Below, one piece after another: positions 6,196 through 14,209 of a stretch of 22,524 nt of DNA. The translations under genes and the position numbers were made by a program. The number at the start of each line of letters is the position of its first letter. Positions within the stretch are counted from its first letter, which is position 1. The notes beneath the pieces were generated by a model. The model did not search any database. It had not been told where the DNA came from and was given only the letters and a program-made list of their open reading frames with translations. This DNA comes from a virus, in the IMG/VR virus record IMGVR_UViG_3300006865_000105, positions 1 through 22,524 of that record. One strand, written 5' to 3'.

Positions 6196-6583
6196 ACCAA
6201 CGATCATGACTCCCGAGACTGTGGCTAAACTTGAGGAGGCTTTCAAGATAGGCGCAACCGATACGGAGGCTTGTAATTATGCCAACATCGCAAGGGAAAC
6301 ATACTATCGACACCTAAGGGACGACTCAAAGTTTAGTGACAGAATCAGCTCGGCCAAAGAATGGCCTATCTTAGCCATGAAAAAGACCATTGTTCAGGCT
6401 GCGGTTGGAGGGGATAAACAAGCAGCCCAGTGGTATTTGGAACGCAAACGGAAGGATGAGTTCGCCCCTAGGCAGGAGTTATCAGGCCCCGAAGGTCTCC
6501 CCCTTGGATATATTCACTCCGGGGACATCAAACAACTACCAGAATCAGAACAACCTAAACAACTCGGTTCAGCACATGAGTGA
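6188..6583 (+). CDS. Terminase small subunit
   Basis: 131 residues. An N-terminal helix-turn-helix (about 10-45, GATDTEACNYANIARETYYRHLRDD) is followed by a helical middle (KEWPILAMKKTIVQAAVGGDKQAAQWYLERK), and the tail RKDEFAPRQELSGPEGLPL is typical of phage small terminases. The protein recognises phage DNA and recruits the large subunit for packaging. It is separated from the large subunit (9717) by 3.1 kb of sugar and small genes, where the two are normally adjacent. The start has no good Shine-Dalgarno and is probably coupled to the upstream remnant frame, which it overlaps. Confidence 0.85.
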   Translation: MARPTIMTPETVAKLEEAFKIGATDTEACNYANIARETYYRHLRDDSKFSDRISSAKEWPILAMKKTIVQAAVGGDKQAAQWYLERKRKDEFAPRQELSGPEGLPLGYIHSGDIKQLPESEQPKQLGSAHE

Positions 6584-6845
6584 TTGGCTGGATCAGATGA
6601 ATATATTAGGTGTGACGGGTGAATATCACAAAGACCTCTGTCATAACGTAGACAATGGTAAACTATGCCTCTCCCCCGCCCACCCTACCGGATACACCCA
6701 ATACTACCCCCAGTATTGTTGCGGCAAGGGACATAAGTATCTCAAGGCCGGGAGCGTACCTTGCGACGGTTGCCACCTCATCAAACCACACAACTTCGAA
6801 GCATCTCGGAAAACTAAGCAACTCACCGAAGGGAAAAGCGAATGA
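6576..6845 (+). CDS. Cys-rich small protein, possible zinc binding
   Basis: 89 residues, taking the ATG at 6576 that overlaps the terminase small-subunit stop. The open frame reaches further upstream but there only shadows that gene. Six cysteines (22, 31, 48, 49, 63, 66) and several histidines are present. The segment CCGKGHKYLKAGSVPCDGC (48-66) looks like a zinc ribbon or knuckle. The stop overlaps the methylase start (ATGA). I do not recognise the family. Its position between terminase and sugar-modifying genes gives no firm role. Confidence 0.7.
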   Translation: MSDWLDQMNILGVTGEYHKDLCHNVDNGKLCLSPAHPTGYTQYYPQYCCGKGHKYLKAGSVPCDGCHLIKPHNFEASRKTKQLTEGKSE

Positions 6846-7393
6846 CCCACCAACTTGATAGATGGAAGGGCGGATTCGGGAATGATTACATCGAAAGAAA
6901 CAGATACGACTGGGAGAAACGCCTAGATGCCTTCACCGATATAATCCCCGATAGTGTCACTTCAATCCTAGAAGTTGGTTCTAACATAGGGAACAACGTC
7001 AATACACTGTCTGAGCTGGGATTTTGTACCATTGGGGCTGAACCTAACCCGGTCGCTGTCCGAGAGGCACTCAAGCAAGACAGACCAACGGTTCAGGCTG
7101 ATGCCTCAAAACTCCCCTTCCCTGATAACTCCTTCGATTTAGTATTCACCTGTGGGGTCCTGATGCACATCCCTCAGTACCAACAGGCGATGGATGAAAT
7201 ATGGAGAGTAACCAAAGGTTATGCCCTAGCCATTGAATACATGGGTGAGGATCAGATCATTCCCTATCATGGATTTGAGGATATGCTATGGAAACGCCCC
7301 GCCTATAACTACCCTGGAGTGGAAGTAAAATCTGGTCAATTAGGGCGGGAGTTTGATTTCTGCTTCTACCAACTCTTTAGAAAGGATGCGTAA
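6842..7393 (+). CDS. Pseudaminic acid biosynthesis-associated SAM methylase
   Basis: 183 residues of a class I SAM-dependent methyltransferase. Residues 7-20 (RWKGGFGNDYIERN) match the opening characteristic of the pseudaminic-acid-associated methylase family. Motif I is ILEVGSNIGNN (42-52), the acidic strand-2 end is GAEPN, and ASKLPFPDNSFDLVFTCGVLMHI gives motifs II-III. Length is a little below the usual 200. The substrate of this family is not well established; it travels with Pse gene clusters and is thought to methylate the sugar or a linked group. It opens the second half of the sugar cluster. Confidence 0.8.
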   Translation: MTHQLDRWKGGFGNDYIERNRYDWEKRLDAFTDIIPDSVTSILEVGSNIGNNVNTLSELGFCTIGAEPNPVAVREALKQDRPTVQADASKLPFPDNSFDLVFTCGVLMHIPQYQQAMDEIWRVTKGYALAIEYMGEDQIIPYHGFEDMLWKRPAYNYPGVEVKSGQLGREFDFCFYQLFRKDA

Positions 7394-7395
7394 GG

Positions 7396-8037
7396 ATGGC
7401 CCCTCCCAAAAAACCAGACCGGCTCAGTAAAATGGTGCAAGACCTGGTTCGAGGGGACGATTCAGAAACAGGAGTGGTCAAAGGATCGTCCGGTACCACC
7501 ACAATCATCATCCAAGCTCGATTAGGCTCCAGTAGATTACCCAGAAAGACCCTCAAAGCATTTAGGGGGCAAACGGTCCTGTGGCACGTTATGAAAAGGT
7601 GTGATCTAACAGGCTTTCCGGTAGTAGTAGCAATCCCTAACGATGAACCTGAGTTAGCGATATGGTTAGAGGCTCACAATGCACAGTACTTCATGGGCGA
7701 CCCCAAAGATTTAGCCCGGAGATACCTGCACGCTGCTCGGGAGTTCCAGGCTAATCCGATAGTACGCATCACCGCCGATTGCCCCCTCATAAATACTGAG
7801 ATAATCAAACTTACCATTAGACTCTTTGAGCTTCAGGGGAATGTTGGATACCTAGGCTTCCACGCCCTCTCTGGACTCAATGTGGAGATATTCGACTATG
7901 ACACCCTAGAGAAAGCATCTAACAACGGCCCCGATGAACACTGCACCACATGGATGCGGAAACAACCCTGGGCCAAAAGTTTCCCCAGTTTAGAACTAAA
8001 TACTCAAGAAGATTACGAAAGGTTACTATCACTATGA
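7396..8037 (+). CDS. SpsF-type cytidylyltransferase (CMP-nonulosonate activation)
   Basis: 213 residues of the SpsF family (GT-A-like nucleotidyltransferase). The nucleotide-binding motif is IIIQARLGSSRLPRKTL (37-53). GDPKDLARRYLHAA and IVRITADCPLI carry the conserved Asp residues for metal and NTP. In spore-coat and flagellin glycan clusters SpsF-like proteins occupy the PseF/NeuA place and transfer CMP from CTP to the nine-carbon acid. The first 35 residues form an unusual polar extension ahead of the fold. At 213 residues it lacks part of the C-terminal region of full-length SpsF (about 240). The stop overlaps the next start by ATGA. Specificity is inferred. Confidence 0.8.
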   Translation: MAPPKKPDRLSKMVQDLVRGDDSETGVVKGSSGTTTIIIQARLGSSRLPRKTLKAFRGQTVLWHVMKRCDLTGFPVVVAIPNDEPELAIWLEAHNAQYFMGDPKDLARRYLHAAREFQANPIVRITADCPLINTEIIKLTIRLFELQGNVGYLGFHALSGLNVEIFDYDTLEKASNNGPDEHCTTWMRKQPWAKSFPSLELNTQEDYERLLSL

Positions 8038-9035
8038 GATGTCAACAATGCGCGTTCCCCCTCCGAGCCAGACCTGGATCGTTAGAAAAGGGAGACACCT
8101 GTCAGGCGTGTATGAACTACAACGCCTCTAAATCATTCAATTGGTCTGAAAGAGAGGCCAAACTCAAAGGCGAAACCGAACGGATGAAGGGCCTCAAGCA
8201 ACCCTATGACTGCGTGGTAGCTGTTTCAGGTGGTAAGGATTCCACCGTTATCGTCTCTAAACTGGTGGAGAAGTACGGCCTCAAACCCTTACTGGTAACA
8301 GTCACCGATGAGTTCACCCACACCAAAGCCGGGAGTCATAACCACGAGAACATCGCCCACCGCTTCAACCTTGATCATCTAACGTGGCGATGTGAACCAG
8401 AAACCTTTAGAAAAGAAACCCTCAAGGACTTCGAGGAGAGCCTACATCCCCTGAAATGGATCGAGGAGAAGATATACTCCGTGCCGATCAGTATTGCAAA
8501 GAGTATGGGCATCAAGGATGTATTCTTCGGTGAGAACAGTGCCTTCCAATATGGGACATCAGATAGACTGGAATACACCAGCCCCCTCTCAACTGAAGAC
8601 GTTACGGTTCACTACTTCTTTGCCTATTACCCCTATTCTGAGCTAGGAAACCGGGCTGAGGCACACAAATATGGCTTCATTGACTTAGATGACACAGGTG
8701 AGTGGCTACGGCAGGGGCATATTGAGAACTACACCCAGCAGGATTCAGTAGCCTATGTAGTCCAACTGTGGACCAAGTTCGTGAAGTTTGGCTTCCAAAG
8801 AGTCTCGGATATAGCTTGCCGATACGTCCGGGCCGGGGAACTGACCCGTGAACAGGCTCTTTCGTACATCTTAGAGAGGGATTGGCAGTGCGATCCACAC
8901 GCTAAGCGGGACTTCTGTAACACTATTGGTATCACAGAGGAACATTTTGACGAGGTAGTTTCCCGCCACGCCAACCGTGAACTGGTAGAGCAAGATGCTA
9001 ACGGCCAGTGGAAGCTCAAAGAGGCACTTGCGTAA
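8034..9035 (+). CDS. pseA: N-acetyl sugar amidotransferase (PseA/WbpG-like)
   Basis: 333 residues from the ATG overlapping the cytidylyltransferase stop; the frame runs 28 codons further upstream inside that gene. An N-terminal four-Cys zinc site (C3, C6, C23, C26) is followed by the ATP-pyrophosphatase P-loop AVSGGKDST with S65-G-G-K-D69-S70. The family uses ammonia from a glutaminase to turn an acetamido into an acetamidino group, as PseA does for CMP-Pse5Ac7Am and WbpG for related sugars. No glutaminase (HisH-like) or channel partner (HisF-like) gene is visible in the window, so host proteins or unseen genes would be needed. It ends the sugar block. Confidence 0.85.
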   Translation: MRCQQCAFPLRARPGSLEKGDTCQACMNYNASKSFNWSEREAKLKGETERMKGLKQPYDCVVAVSGGKDSTVIVSKLVEKYGLKPLLVTVTDEFTHTKAGSHNHENIAHRFNLDHLTWRCEPETFRKETLKDFEESLHPLKWIEEKIYSVPISIAKSMGIKDVFFGENSAFQYGTSDRLEYTSPLSTEDVTVHYFFAYYPYSELGNRAEAHKYGFIDLDDTGEWLRQGHIENYTQQDSVAYVVQLWTKFVKFGFQRVSDIACRYVRAGELTREQALSYILERDWQCDPHAKRDFCNTIGITEEHFDEVVSRHANRELVEQDANGQWKLKEALA

Positions 9036-9071
9036 AATAGAGGAAGGTATTACATTCTAGAAACTAGGACA

Positions 9072-9115
9072 CCAAGGGCGGAGCAGGTCTAAAAACCCTG
9101 ACTTCCGTCTTTTGG
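9072..9115 (+). terminator. Imperfect hairpin in the gap after the amidotransferase
   Basis: In the roughly 100-base gap, 9078-9082 pairs with 9104-9108 and 9084-9087 with 9097-9100 (loop TCTAAAAAC). CCAA at 9072-9075 can pair with TTGG at 9112-9115. A TTTT tract is embedded in the right arm. It could be a weak terminator or processing site. The T-run is part of the stem, not after it, so the terminator reading is weak. Confidence 0.3.
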
Positions 9116-9138
9116 CGTATCACTAATCAAGAACCAAT

Positions 9139-9276
9139 ATGCCCAAAGGACGGACCATCAAGGTAAAGTTTGCCCCGAACATCCCGGCGGCCAAGAGCGT
9201 GAACCAGCGCGTCATCGCCCCAGGTAAGAAGAAATCAGCACCCGGAACTCAAAAAGCTAACAACCCGAAAGGATAA
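9139..9276 (+). CDS. Small basic hypothetical protein
   Basis: 45 residues, MPKGRTIKVKFAPN at the start and a Lys/Pro/Gly/Asn-rich tail, with no acidic residue that I can see. It is strongly basic, probably unstructured, and might bind nucleic acid. It fills the otherwise empty stretch between the sugar block and the next acidic small ORF, and codon use resembles its neighbours. No Shine-Dalgarno precedes it. There is no recognisable family. Confidence 0.55.
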   Translation: MPKGRTIKVKFAPNIPAAKSVNQRVIAPGKKKSAPGTQKANNPKG

Positions 9277-9280
9277 ACGT

Positions 9281-9466
9281 ATGAACATCGAACCAGACGT
9301 TATGAAGGACCTCGCGTCCGACGTAGACAACCCAAGTCAGTCAGTCCCAGTCGAAGGTGGGAACAACAGCGGCCCGAGAGCCCCTGAAACCCCAGGCAAG
9401 GGCGACATCGACATCAAAGGCACCCCAGACTTCATGGGCGGAACCCCAGACGCTGCAGGAATGTAA
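9281..9466 (+). CDS. Small acidic, disordered hypothetical protein
   Basis: 61 residues, rich in Asp, Pro, Gly and Asn, ending in a near-repeat GTPDFMGGTPDAAGM. No hydrophobic core is visible. It starts five bases after the preceding small basic ORF and ends just before the NUMOD3-like gene. The basic/acidic pairing with the ORF at 9139 suggests they might bind each other, but that is a guess. Confidence 0.5.
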   Translation: MNIEPDVMKDLASDVDNPSQSVPVEGGNNSGPRAPETPGKGDIDIKGTPDFMGGTPDAAGM

Positions 9467-9469
9467 GAT

Positions 9470-9742
9470 ATGGCGTTTGTTCTAGGCCAAGTACCCTGGA
9501 ATAATGGTATTGAACAAACAGACGAAGTGAAGCAGAAAATTGGGCGGGCTAACCGTGGAAAGATACGAACGGCGGAAGCCCGCCTGAGAATGGGTGCATC
9601 CCATCGCGGGAGAAAACACTCAGAGGAAACGAAACGCAAGATGTCCCTTTCAAAGTGGCTAACGGTCGAACACTCTGCGTCGGCTGTCGCAGACAGACTG
9701 ATACCTATGGCACCAAATGCAAACTACGATCATCGACGGTAA
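9470..9742 (+). CDS. NUMOD3-like DNA-binding protein
   Basis: 90 residues. The segment KIGRANRGKIRTAEARLRMGASHRGRKHSEETKRKMSLSK (about 24-62) contains two copies of the NUMOD3 pattern (G-K/R-x-H/R-S/T-x-E-x-x-x-K/R-M). NUMOD3 modules bind DNA in homing endonucleases, usually next to a GIY-YIG or HNH nuclease domain. No nuclease domain is present here, so it is either a remnant of a homing enzyme or a free DNA-binding protein. Its 3' end overlaps the terminase start by 26 bases. Insertion directly before terminase is a common homing-gene position. Confidence 0.65.
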   Translation: MAFVLGQVPWNNGIEQTDEVKQKIGRANRGKIRTAEARLRMGASHRGRKHSEETKRKMSLSKWLTVEHSASAVADRLIPMAPNANYDHRR

Positions 9743-11123
9743 GTTAGTCGAGGTGGTGAACTACGAAGCAAGGCCCCACCAACGCCAGCTCGATGAGCTG
9801 ATATGGAAACGCGCCTCCACCGGCGAGGGTCCACAGTTTCTTGCACCAGTAGATCACCGACGGAGTGGAAAGTCCTCAGGACTGTTCAACTCCCTCATCA
9901 AAATCTGCTGCTCCCCGGATAAAAAGATGGTGGGGCAATACTATTTCCTCTATCCCCAGCAAAAGAAGATACGGGAGCATATCTGGGACAACCCAGAAAT
10001 CCTCCACAAGTTCCTTCCCAAATCACAAGTGCAGAAGAAGGACGACCAACGCATGGTCATCTACTTCAAGAGTGGCTCACAGCTCATCTTCGATGGTACT
10101 GACGAGAACCCGGATAAACATCGAGGGGGTAACGGCAAGGGGTATGTGGTCGACGAATACGACGATCAGCAGGGTCGGGTATTCACCGAAATCATCCGCC
10201 CGATTATCGAAGCCAATCACGGTTTCTGCGTCCTCTCTGGTACTCCCCGAGGTATCAAGCAGCTCCACGAAGCATACCTCGCAGGGCAAGACCCGAGTCG
10301 TACACAGTGGTGGTCCAGACTCCTCCCGGCCACCGTTTCAGTAGATGATGATGGCCGCAGGCTCCTACCAGATGAGCAACTCAAGCAGATTGAGGCTGAC
10401 TACATCCACGATGGGATAGGCGCCGCCTTCGCCCAGGAATACCTCTGCGCCTTCAACCAAGACGCGAATCAGGTCTTCCGTCGCGTAGACGAGGCGTGTG
10501 TCGCCAATGTTCAAGAACCTGTCCCCGGTAGACACTACCGCATTGGTGTAGACCCTGCTCTCACCTCAGACTTCTGGGCCAACTCAGTCTTAGACCTGCA
10601 CACATTCCAAGAGGTTGCCCTCGATCGTTTCCAACCCAACTCCACCGCGCTCGGTGAAGCTCGGACAGAAGCGATTGCGCGCAAATACAACAACGCCGAA
10701 GTGATTATAGATTCCTCAGGACTCGGCAAACCTATCGCTGACCACCTCAGAGACATCGGACTGAACATTCAAGAACTCGCCACGGGTGCGAATAAGGAAC
10801 GGTTGATTGCCTCCCTCTCGGGAGTTATAGACAGCCTCACAGTGAGATTCCTATCCGATCAAGTAGCCAAAGAGGAACTCCGAGCCTACTCCTTCGATCG
10901 CACACGGTTCGGGAGATACCAGTTCTCCGCCCCGCAGGGGAAGCATGATGATACAGTCATTGCTCGCGCCCTGACGGTCTGGGAATTGGGTAATCCTCTC
11001 CCACTGGCTGACGATCCGGGGGTCATGAGGGATATGAGAGAAGCATTTTACGGAAAGCTAGGTGAAAGTAACTATTATCAGCGCAACCGCACGTACTATG
11101 GTGCGAACAAACAACCCCAATGA
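9717..11123 (+). CDS. Terminase large subunit
   Basis: 468 residues with both engine and nuclease. The ATPase has a Walker A of the form VDHRRSGKSS (K52) and a Walker B YVVDEYDD (D146/E147), followed by the coupling motif VLSGTPRG. The RNase-H-like nuclease has acidic residues at D279 (GVDPAL), D332 (VIIDSSG) and D411/D412 (KHDDT). The protein pumps DNA into the prohead and cuts it at headful or site. It overlaps the portal gene by four bases (ATGA). Its start lacks a Shine-Dalgarno and lies inside the NUMOD3 gene; a GTG about ten codons later would also work. All key residues look intact. Confidence 0.95.
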   Translation: MQTTIIDGKLVEVVNYEARPHQRQLDELIWKRASTGEGPQFLAPVDHRRSGKSSGLFNSLIKICCSPDKKMVGQYYFLYPQQKKIREHIWDNPEILHKFLPKSQVQKKDDQRMVIYFKSGSQLIFDGTDENPDKHRGGNGKGYVVDEYDDQQGRVFTEIIRPIIEANHGFCVLSGTPRGIKQLHEAYLAGQDPSRTQWWSRLLPATVSVDDDGRRLLPDEQLKQIEADYIHDGIGAAFAQEYLCAFNQDANQVFRRVDEACVANVQEPVPGRHYRIGVDPALTSDFWANSVLDLHTFQEVALDRFQPNSTALGEARTEAIARKYNNAEVIIDSSGLGKPIADHLRDIGLNIQELATGANKERLIASLSGVIDSLTVRFLSDQVAKEELRAYSFDRTRFGRYQFSAPQGKHDDTVIARALTVWELGNPLPLADDPGVMRDMREAFYGKLGESNYYQRNRTYYGANKQPQ

Positions 11124-13045
11124 TTGAGAAAGACATCCCCCCATACGTTCCTAACAAGAAGGAGCAAGAAGACATCACCCGCGCCATGCGGTTCCGAGAC
11201 GAGTCCTACGAACAGACCCGTCAAGAACGCGCTGAATGGCGAGCCTCCTACCTTCGCTATAAGCTTTCTCGTCAGCTATCTGAATATGAATACATCGAGG
11301 ACGTTCAGCTTGGGCTAACCTATGACTCGGTGGAAAGAATCTCGGCCTCCCTTCCTGGCCGTGAGTTTGGTTTCAAGGCTCGGCCAGTCGGACCGGAAGA
11401 CACCAAGAGTGCGTTACTGTTCAGCGAAGCACTAACCCAGGCGTGGAATAGCCCAGAAGTGATGGATGGCCCGAATAAGATGGAAGTCATCAAGAAGAAC
11501 ATGGCCCTCTTTGGCTCGTCCTTCGCCCAGGTCTACTGGGAAACACAAGTTGATGAGATGGGCAACGTGATCAAGAGCGACCCGGCCTTCTACCCCCTCA
11601 ACATCTTTGATGTTTACTACAACAAGTTTATCCCTGAAATAGAGGAACTCCCCGAGATTGGGTATCAGAGCATTGTCTCGCTCAACTGGCTCAAGGAGAA
11701 TGGTAAACAACTAGGGTATAAGAACCTGAAGTACGTCCGTGGCTTCACCCCGAAATCATCAAATACACAGGATAAAGATTCAGGAACTATTGACGGTGAG
11801 GAGACTCTTAGCGGGAAGCAGCGGAAGCCCGTCCTCGCTAAAATCTTTGAGATTCAATCAGACAAGGAAATTCTTACTCTAGCCATAGACGACGGTGGCG
11901 CAGTGTTCCTCCGTAAGATTCCAAACAAACTCGGTAAGAAGAACATTGTCATTTTTAGACTGAAGAAGCACCCCCTCCCGAATCGCCTCTTGGGGGTCAC
12001 TGATGTAGCCCGTGGTGGTTCAATCGAAGATGCTATCCAGCGAGCGATGAACCAGACGGTGTTCAACTCCCTCTTGGTAAGTAATCCGGTATTCACATTT
12101 GATGCGACCGATCGGCACATCGACCCTCGTACCTTTATCACTGCTCCAGGGGCCGGGATTCCGCGTGGTCGAGACACAAGCTCCCTGACACCAATCAGCT
12201 TCCCTTCGCACATGAACGAGAGCTTGCAGTTGATTGCCACCCTGCAGGAACGATACAAGCGAGTCGTAAACACCCCTGACATCTCCGCTGGGCAAGCTAC
12301 TGGAAATACAGCCACATCAGACTCCATCAACGACCAGAACGCCAAAGGAAGCATCGACAAGATCGTAGATGGTATGAAGAACTCCATGCAAAAACTAGGA
12401 GTTATTATCCGTGACCTCTACGCCGTCTATGGGCCCGAGTCTATTACAGTGCAAGTCAGAACCCCAGAACTAGCTGAAAAACTATCCGAGCAACAATCCT
12501 CAGATGACGTGGCGATGGAGATTCCGAAAGAAGACTTTGTATTGGCCCGCGACATCGACATCACCGTGGACTTCACCTCACAGAATAAGGCCGTCCTCTC
12601 CCGCCGATTAGTTGAATGGCTGTCTATCACTGCGAAGGATCAAACCGTCTCACCTCAGCTGCGGATGATGGCCTACGAGAAGTGGCTGTCCTTCAATGAC
12701 TTAGACGACCTTGCTGCGATGTTCATGGAAGGCGCGAAGATGGGTCAGACCTCGGATATTGCCCAAGCTGAAATGGAGAACCAGAAGATGGGCAGTGGAG
12801 TCGCCCTCCCACCAACCCCAGGCGCAACTCAGGCTCACACCCAGCGTCACGTTGACTTCATGCGCCGCGCGGAAACAGGCCCAGAGATTGACCGCCTCCT
12901 CCAGGCCCACATCGAAGGTGAAATCCAGGCCCTGCAAGCCCAGGGTGGACAACAGCCGTGGATGGGGCAAGGTATGGCCCCACAAGAAGATATGGGTATG
13001 ATACAGACCGGAACTGAGTCACCTATCCAAGAACCAACCCTCTAA
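11120..13045 (+). CDS. Portal protein
   Basis: 641 residues, the length of podovirus-type portals. The protein is helical and charged. It has an early segment (TRQERAEWRASYLRYK) and a DSVERISASLPGREFGFKARP block typical of portals, followed by a long C-terminal helical region. The last 110 residues are Gln/Met/Pro-rich (GGQQPWMGQGMAPQEDMG), like the flexible tail of such portals. A dodecamer of this protein forms the DNA entry channel and docks terminase and neck. Position directly after TerL (four-base overlap) is decisive. Similarity was judged by context and pattern. Confidence 0.9.
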   Translation: MIEKDIPPYVPNKKEQEDITRAMRFRDESYEQTRQERAEWRASYLRYKLSRQLSEYEYIEDVQLGLTYDSVERISASLPGREFGFKARPVGPEDTKSALLFSEALTQAWNSPEVMDGPNKMEVIKKNMALFGSSFAQVYWETQVDEMGNVIKSDPAFYPLNIFDVYYNKFIPEIEELPEIGYQSIVSLNWLKENGKQLGYKNLKYVRGFTPKSSNTQDKDSGTIDGEETLSGKQRKPVLAKIFEIQSDKEILTLAIDDGGAVFLRKIPNKLGKKNIVIFRLKKHPLPNRLLGVTDVARGGSIEDAIQRAMNQTVFNSLLVSNPVFTFDATDRHIDPRTFITAPGAGIPRGRDTSSLTPISFPSHMNESLQLIATLQERYKRVVNTPDISAGQATGNTATSDSINDQNAKGSIDKIVDGMKNSMQKLGVIIRDLYAVYGPESITVQVRTPELAEKLSEQQSSDDVAMEIPKEDFVLARDIDITVDFTSQNKAVLSRRLVEWLSITAKDQTVSPQLRMMAYEKWLSFNDLDDLAAMFMEGAKMGQTSDIAQAEMENQKMGSGVALPPTPGATQAHTQRHVDFMRRAETGPEIDRLLQAHIEGEIQALQAQGGQQPWMGQGMAPQEDMGMIQTGTESPIQEPTL

Positions 13046-13048
13046 ACC

Positions 13049-13360
13049 ATGACTAGGCACGAAGATAACCTCCAAGAAACTCTCAAAGAATACGCGGCCA
13101 TCCAACTGTTCAAACAATCGGACGCCTACAAGCTCCTGATTGTCCCATTAGAGGAACGCTTGGCCACGCTAAAGAACGCCTATGACTGTGAAACAACAGA
13201 AGAAATCGCGACGCTCAAAGGTGAGTATAAAGGACTTTCGTTCCTTATTGACCTCATTGAGTCGTACAATCGCGCTGGAGAACTTGCTAAAGAATCTGCG
13301 GATAAAATAGCAAACAAACGTCGCCTAGATGAGATGCAGATAGACTCGACAGACTTATAG
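13049..13360 (+). CDS. Small helical structural-module protein
   Basis: 103 residues, predicted almost all helix, with heptad-like spacing of Leu/Ile (LQETLKEYAAIQLF, LKGEYKGLSFLIDLIESYN) and a charged tail. It starts four bases after the portal stop with no clear Shine-Dalgarno. Small coiled proteins here can be scaffold helpers or head-completion factors. No family is recognised. Confidence 0.7.
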   Translation: MTRHEDNLQETLKEYAAIQLFKQSDAYKLLIVPLEERLATLKNAYDCETTEEIATLKGEYKGLSFLIDLIESYNRAGELAKESADKIANKRRLDEMQIDSTDL

Positions 13361-13371
13361 GCGGGAAGGGG

Positions 13372-13430
13372 TCAGCCCCCTCCTCCGGTCATCGCGGAGC
13401 CTAGCCGTGGTGATCGGGTGAGGGTGCTGA
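13372..13430 (+). ncRNA. Long imperfect stem-loop upstream of the scaffold gene
   Basis: Left arm 13372-13397 pairs with right arm 13405-13430 around a 7-base loop (AGCCTAG). Of 26 positions, 24 pair (four as G-U) and two are C-T mismatches. It lies in a 118-base gene-free gap. There is no T-run directly after it, so it is not a normal terminator. Its length and mismatch pattern resemble phage RNase III processing stems. The pairing is seen; the role is inferred. Confidence 0.6.
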
Positions 13431-13478
13431 AATAAAGGTCGAACACACCCTAAACATAAGATAATGTAACCAGAATCT

Positions 13479-14171
13479 ATGGAATCACAAACCCCAGAAT
13501 CGGAAGGTACGGCAGTACCGACCCCGGACAATGGAATGTCAGGCCAGGATTCGGCCCCGACGGTCGAAACTAGGCAGACCCCACCCGAATTAGCGCTGAT
13601 CGAGGAAGTCCTCGGACGAAAGTTCGAGAGCCCCGAACAGGCAAAAGAAACACTCCGCAACCTCAACAGTCTCGTAGGAGATCAGACGACTTCCAAGCAA
13701 CGCAAAGCCTTGGAAAAACTTGCATCGCAAGCTGGCCTCTCCACCGATGAACTCTTAGAGGTGATTGAAACGCAGCCAATGAACATCCCACAAGGAACGG
13801 AGGAGACTCCGGTTCGTGGCGCACCAGTACGGAGCCTCCCAGATGACACCACCAAGCGTCTCGTACGCATTGAAATGGATCAACTGGTCAAGGACATTCC
13901 CGAAGCCTCAATCGTGCGTGACCAACTCTTTGCCGAAGCCCTAACGACAGGCAAACCAGCAGTCGAACTGTGGACGTCTAAGTACGGACCCCTGGTAGAC
14001 GCTGGCAAGAAAATCGGAGCCAAGAAGTTACAAGCAACACTCGAAGGACAACCGACAAGGGCAACTTCGACGGCTTCGGAAAGCTCGGACACTCAGGTAG
14101 ACTTCTCCAAACTCTCCTCACAGGAGATGGAAAAGTATCTGAACTTCGCCAATCCTAGCCCTCGGCTATAA
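13479..14171 (+). CDS. Scaffold-like protein
   Basis: 230 residues, acidic and low in aromatic residues. A disordered N-terminus rich in Pro, Thr, Ser and Glu (1-40) is followed by a helical middle (ELALIEEVLGRKFESPEQAKETLRNLNSL; QRKALEKLASQAGLSTDELLEVIET) and a Thr/Ser-rich stretch before the C-terminal SQEMEKYLNFANPS. Composition and position between portal and capsid match phage scaffolding proteins, which guide shell assembly and then leave. No maturation protease was seen. Without a sequence match the call rests on context. Confidence 0.7.
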   Translation: MESQTPESEGTAVPTPDNGMSGQDSAPTVETRQTPPELALIEEVLGRKFESPEQAKETLRNLNSLVGDQTTSKQRKALEKLASQAGLSTDELLEVIETQPMNIPQGTEETPVRGAPVRSLPDDTTKRLVRIEMDQLVKDIPEASIVRDQLFAEALTTGKPAVELWTSKYGPLVDAGKKIGAKKLQATLEGQPTRATSTASESSDTQVDFSKLSSQEMEKYLNFANPSPRL

Positions 14172-14185
14172 GTTCCTTTCATCCG

Positions 14186-14205
14186 GTTGTTCCGTAAAGG
14201 ACAAC
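14186..14205 (+). promoter_or_regulatory. Hairpin containing the capsid ribosome binding site
   Basis: GTTGT (14186-14190), with a bulged T, then CC (14192-14193) pair with GG and ACAAC (14199-14205) around the loop GTAAA. The Shine-Dalgarno of the capsid gene (AAAGGA, 14196-14201) lies in its loop and right arm, five to nine bases before the ATG at 14210. It could modulate translation of the most abundant protein, or simply melt. The stem is short. Confidence 0.4.
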
Positions 14206-14209
14206 TACA

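Noticed and set aside
6390-6575. Upstream extension of the Cys-rich protein gene
   Set aside because: This part is out of frame with the well-supported terminase small subunit. The ATG at 6576 gives the usual short overlap.
11854-12387. Minus-strand 177-codon ORF opposite the portal gene
   Set aside because: It is a shadow of the portal gene with no start signal or motif.
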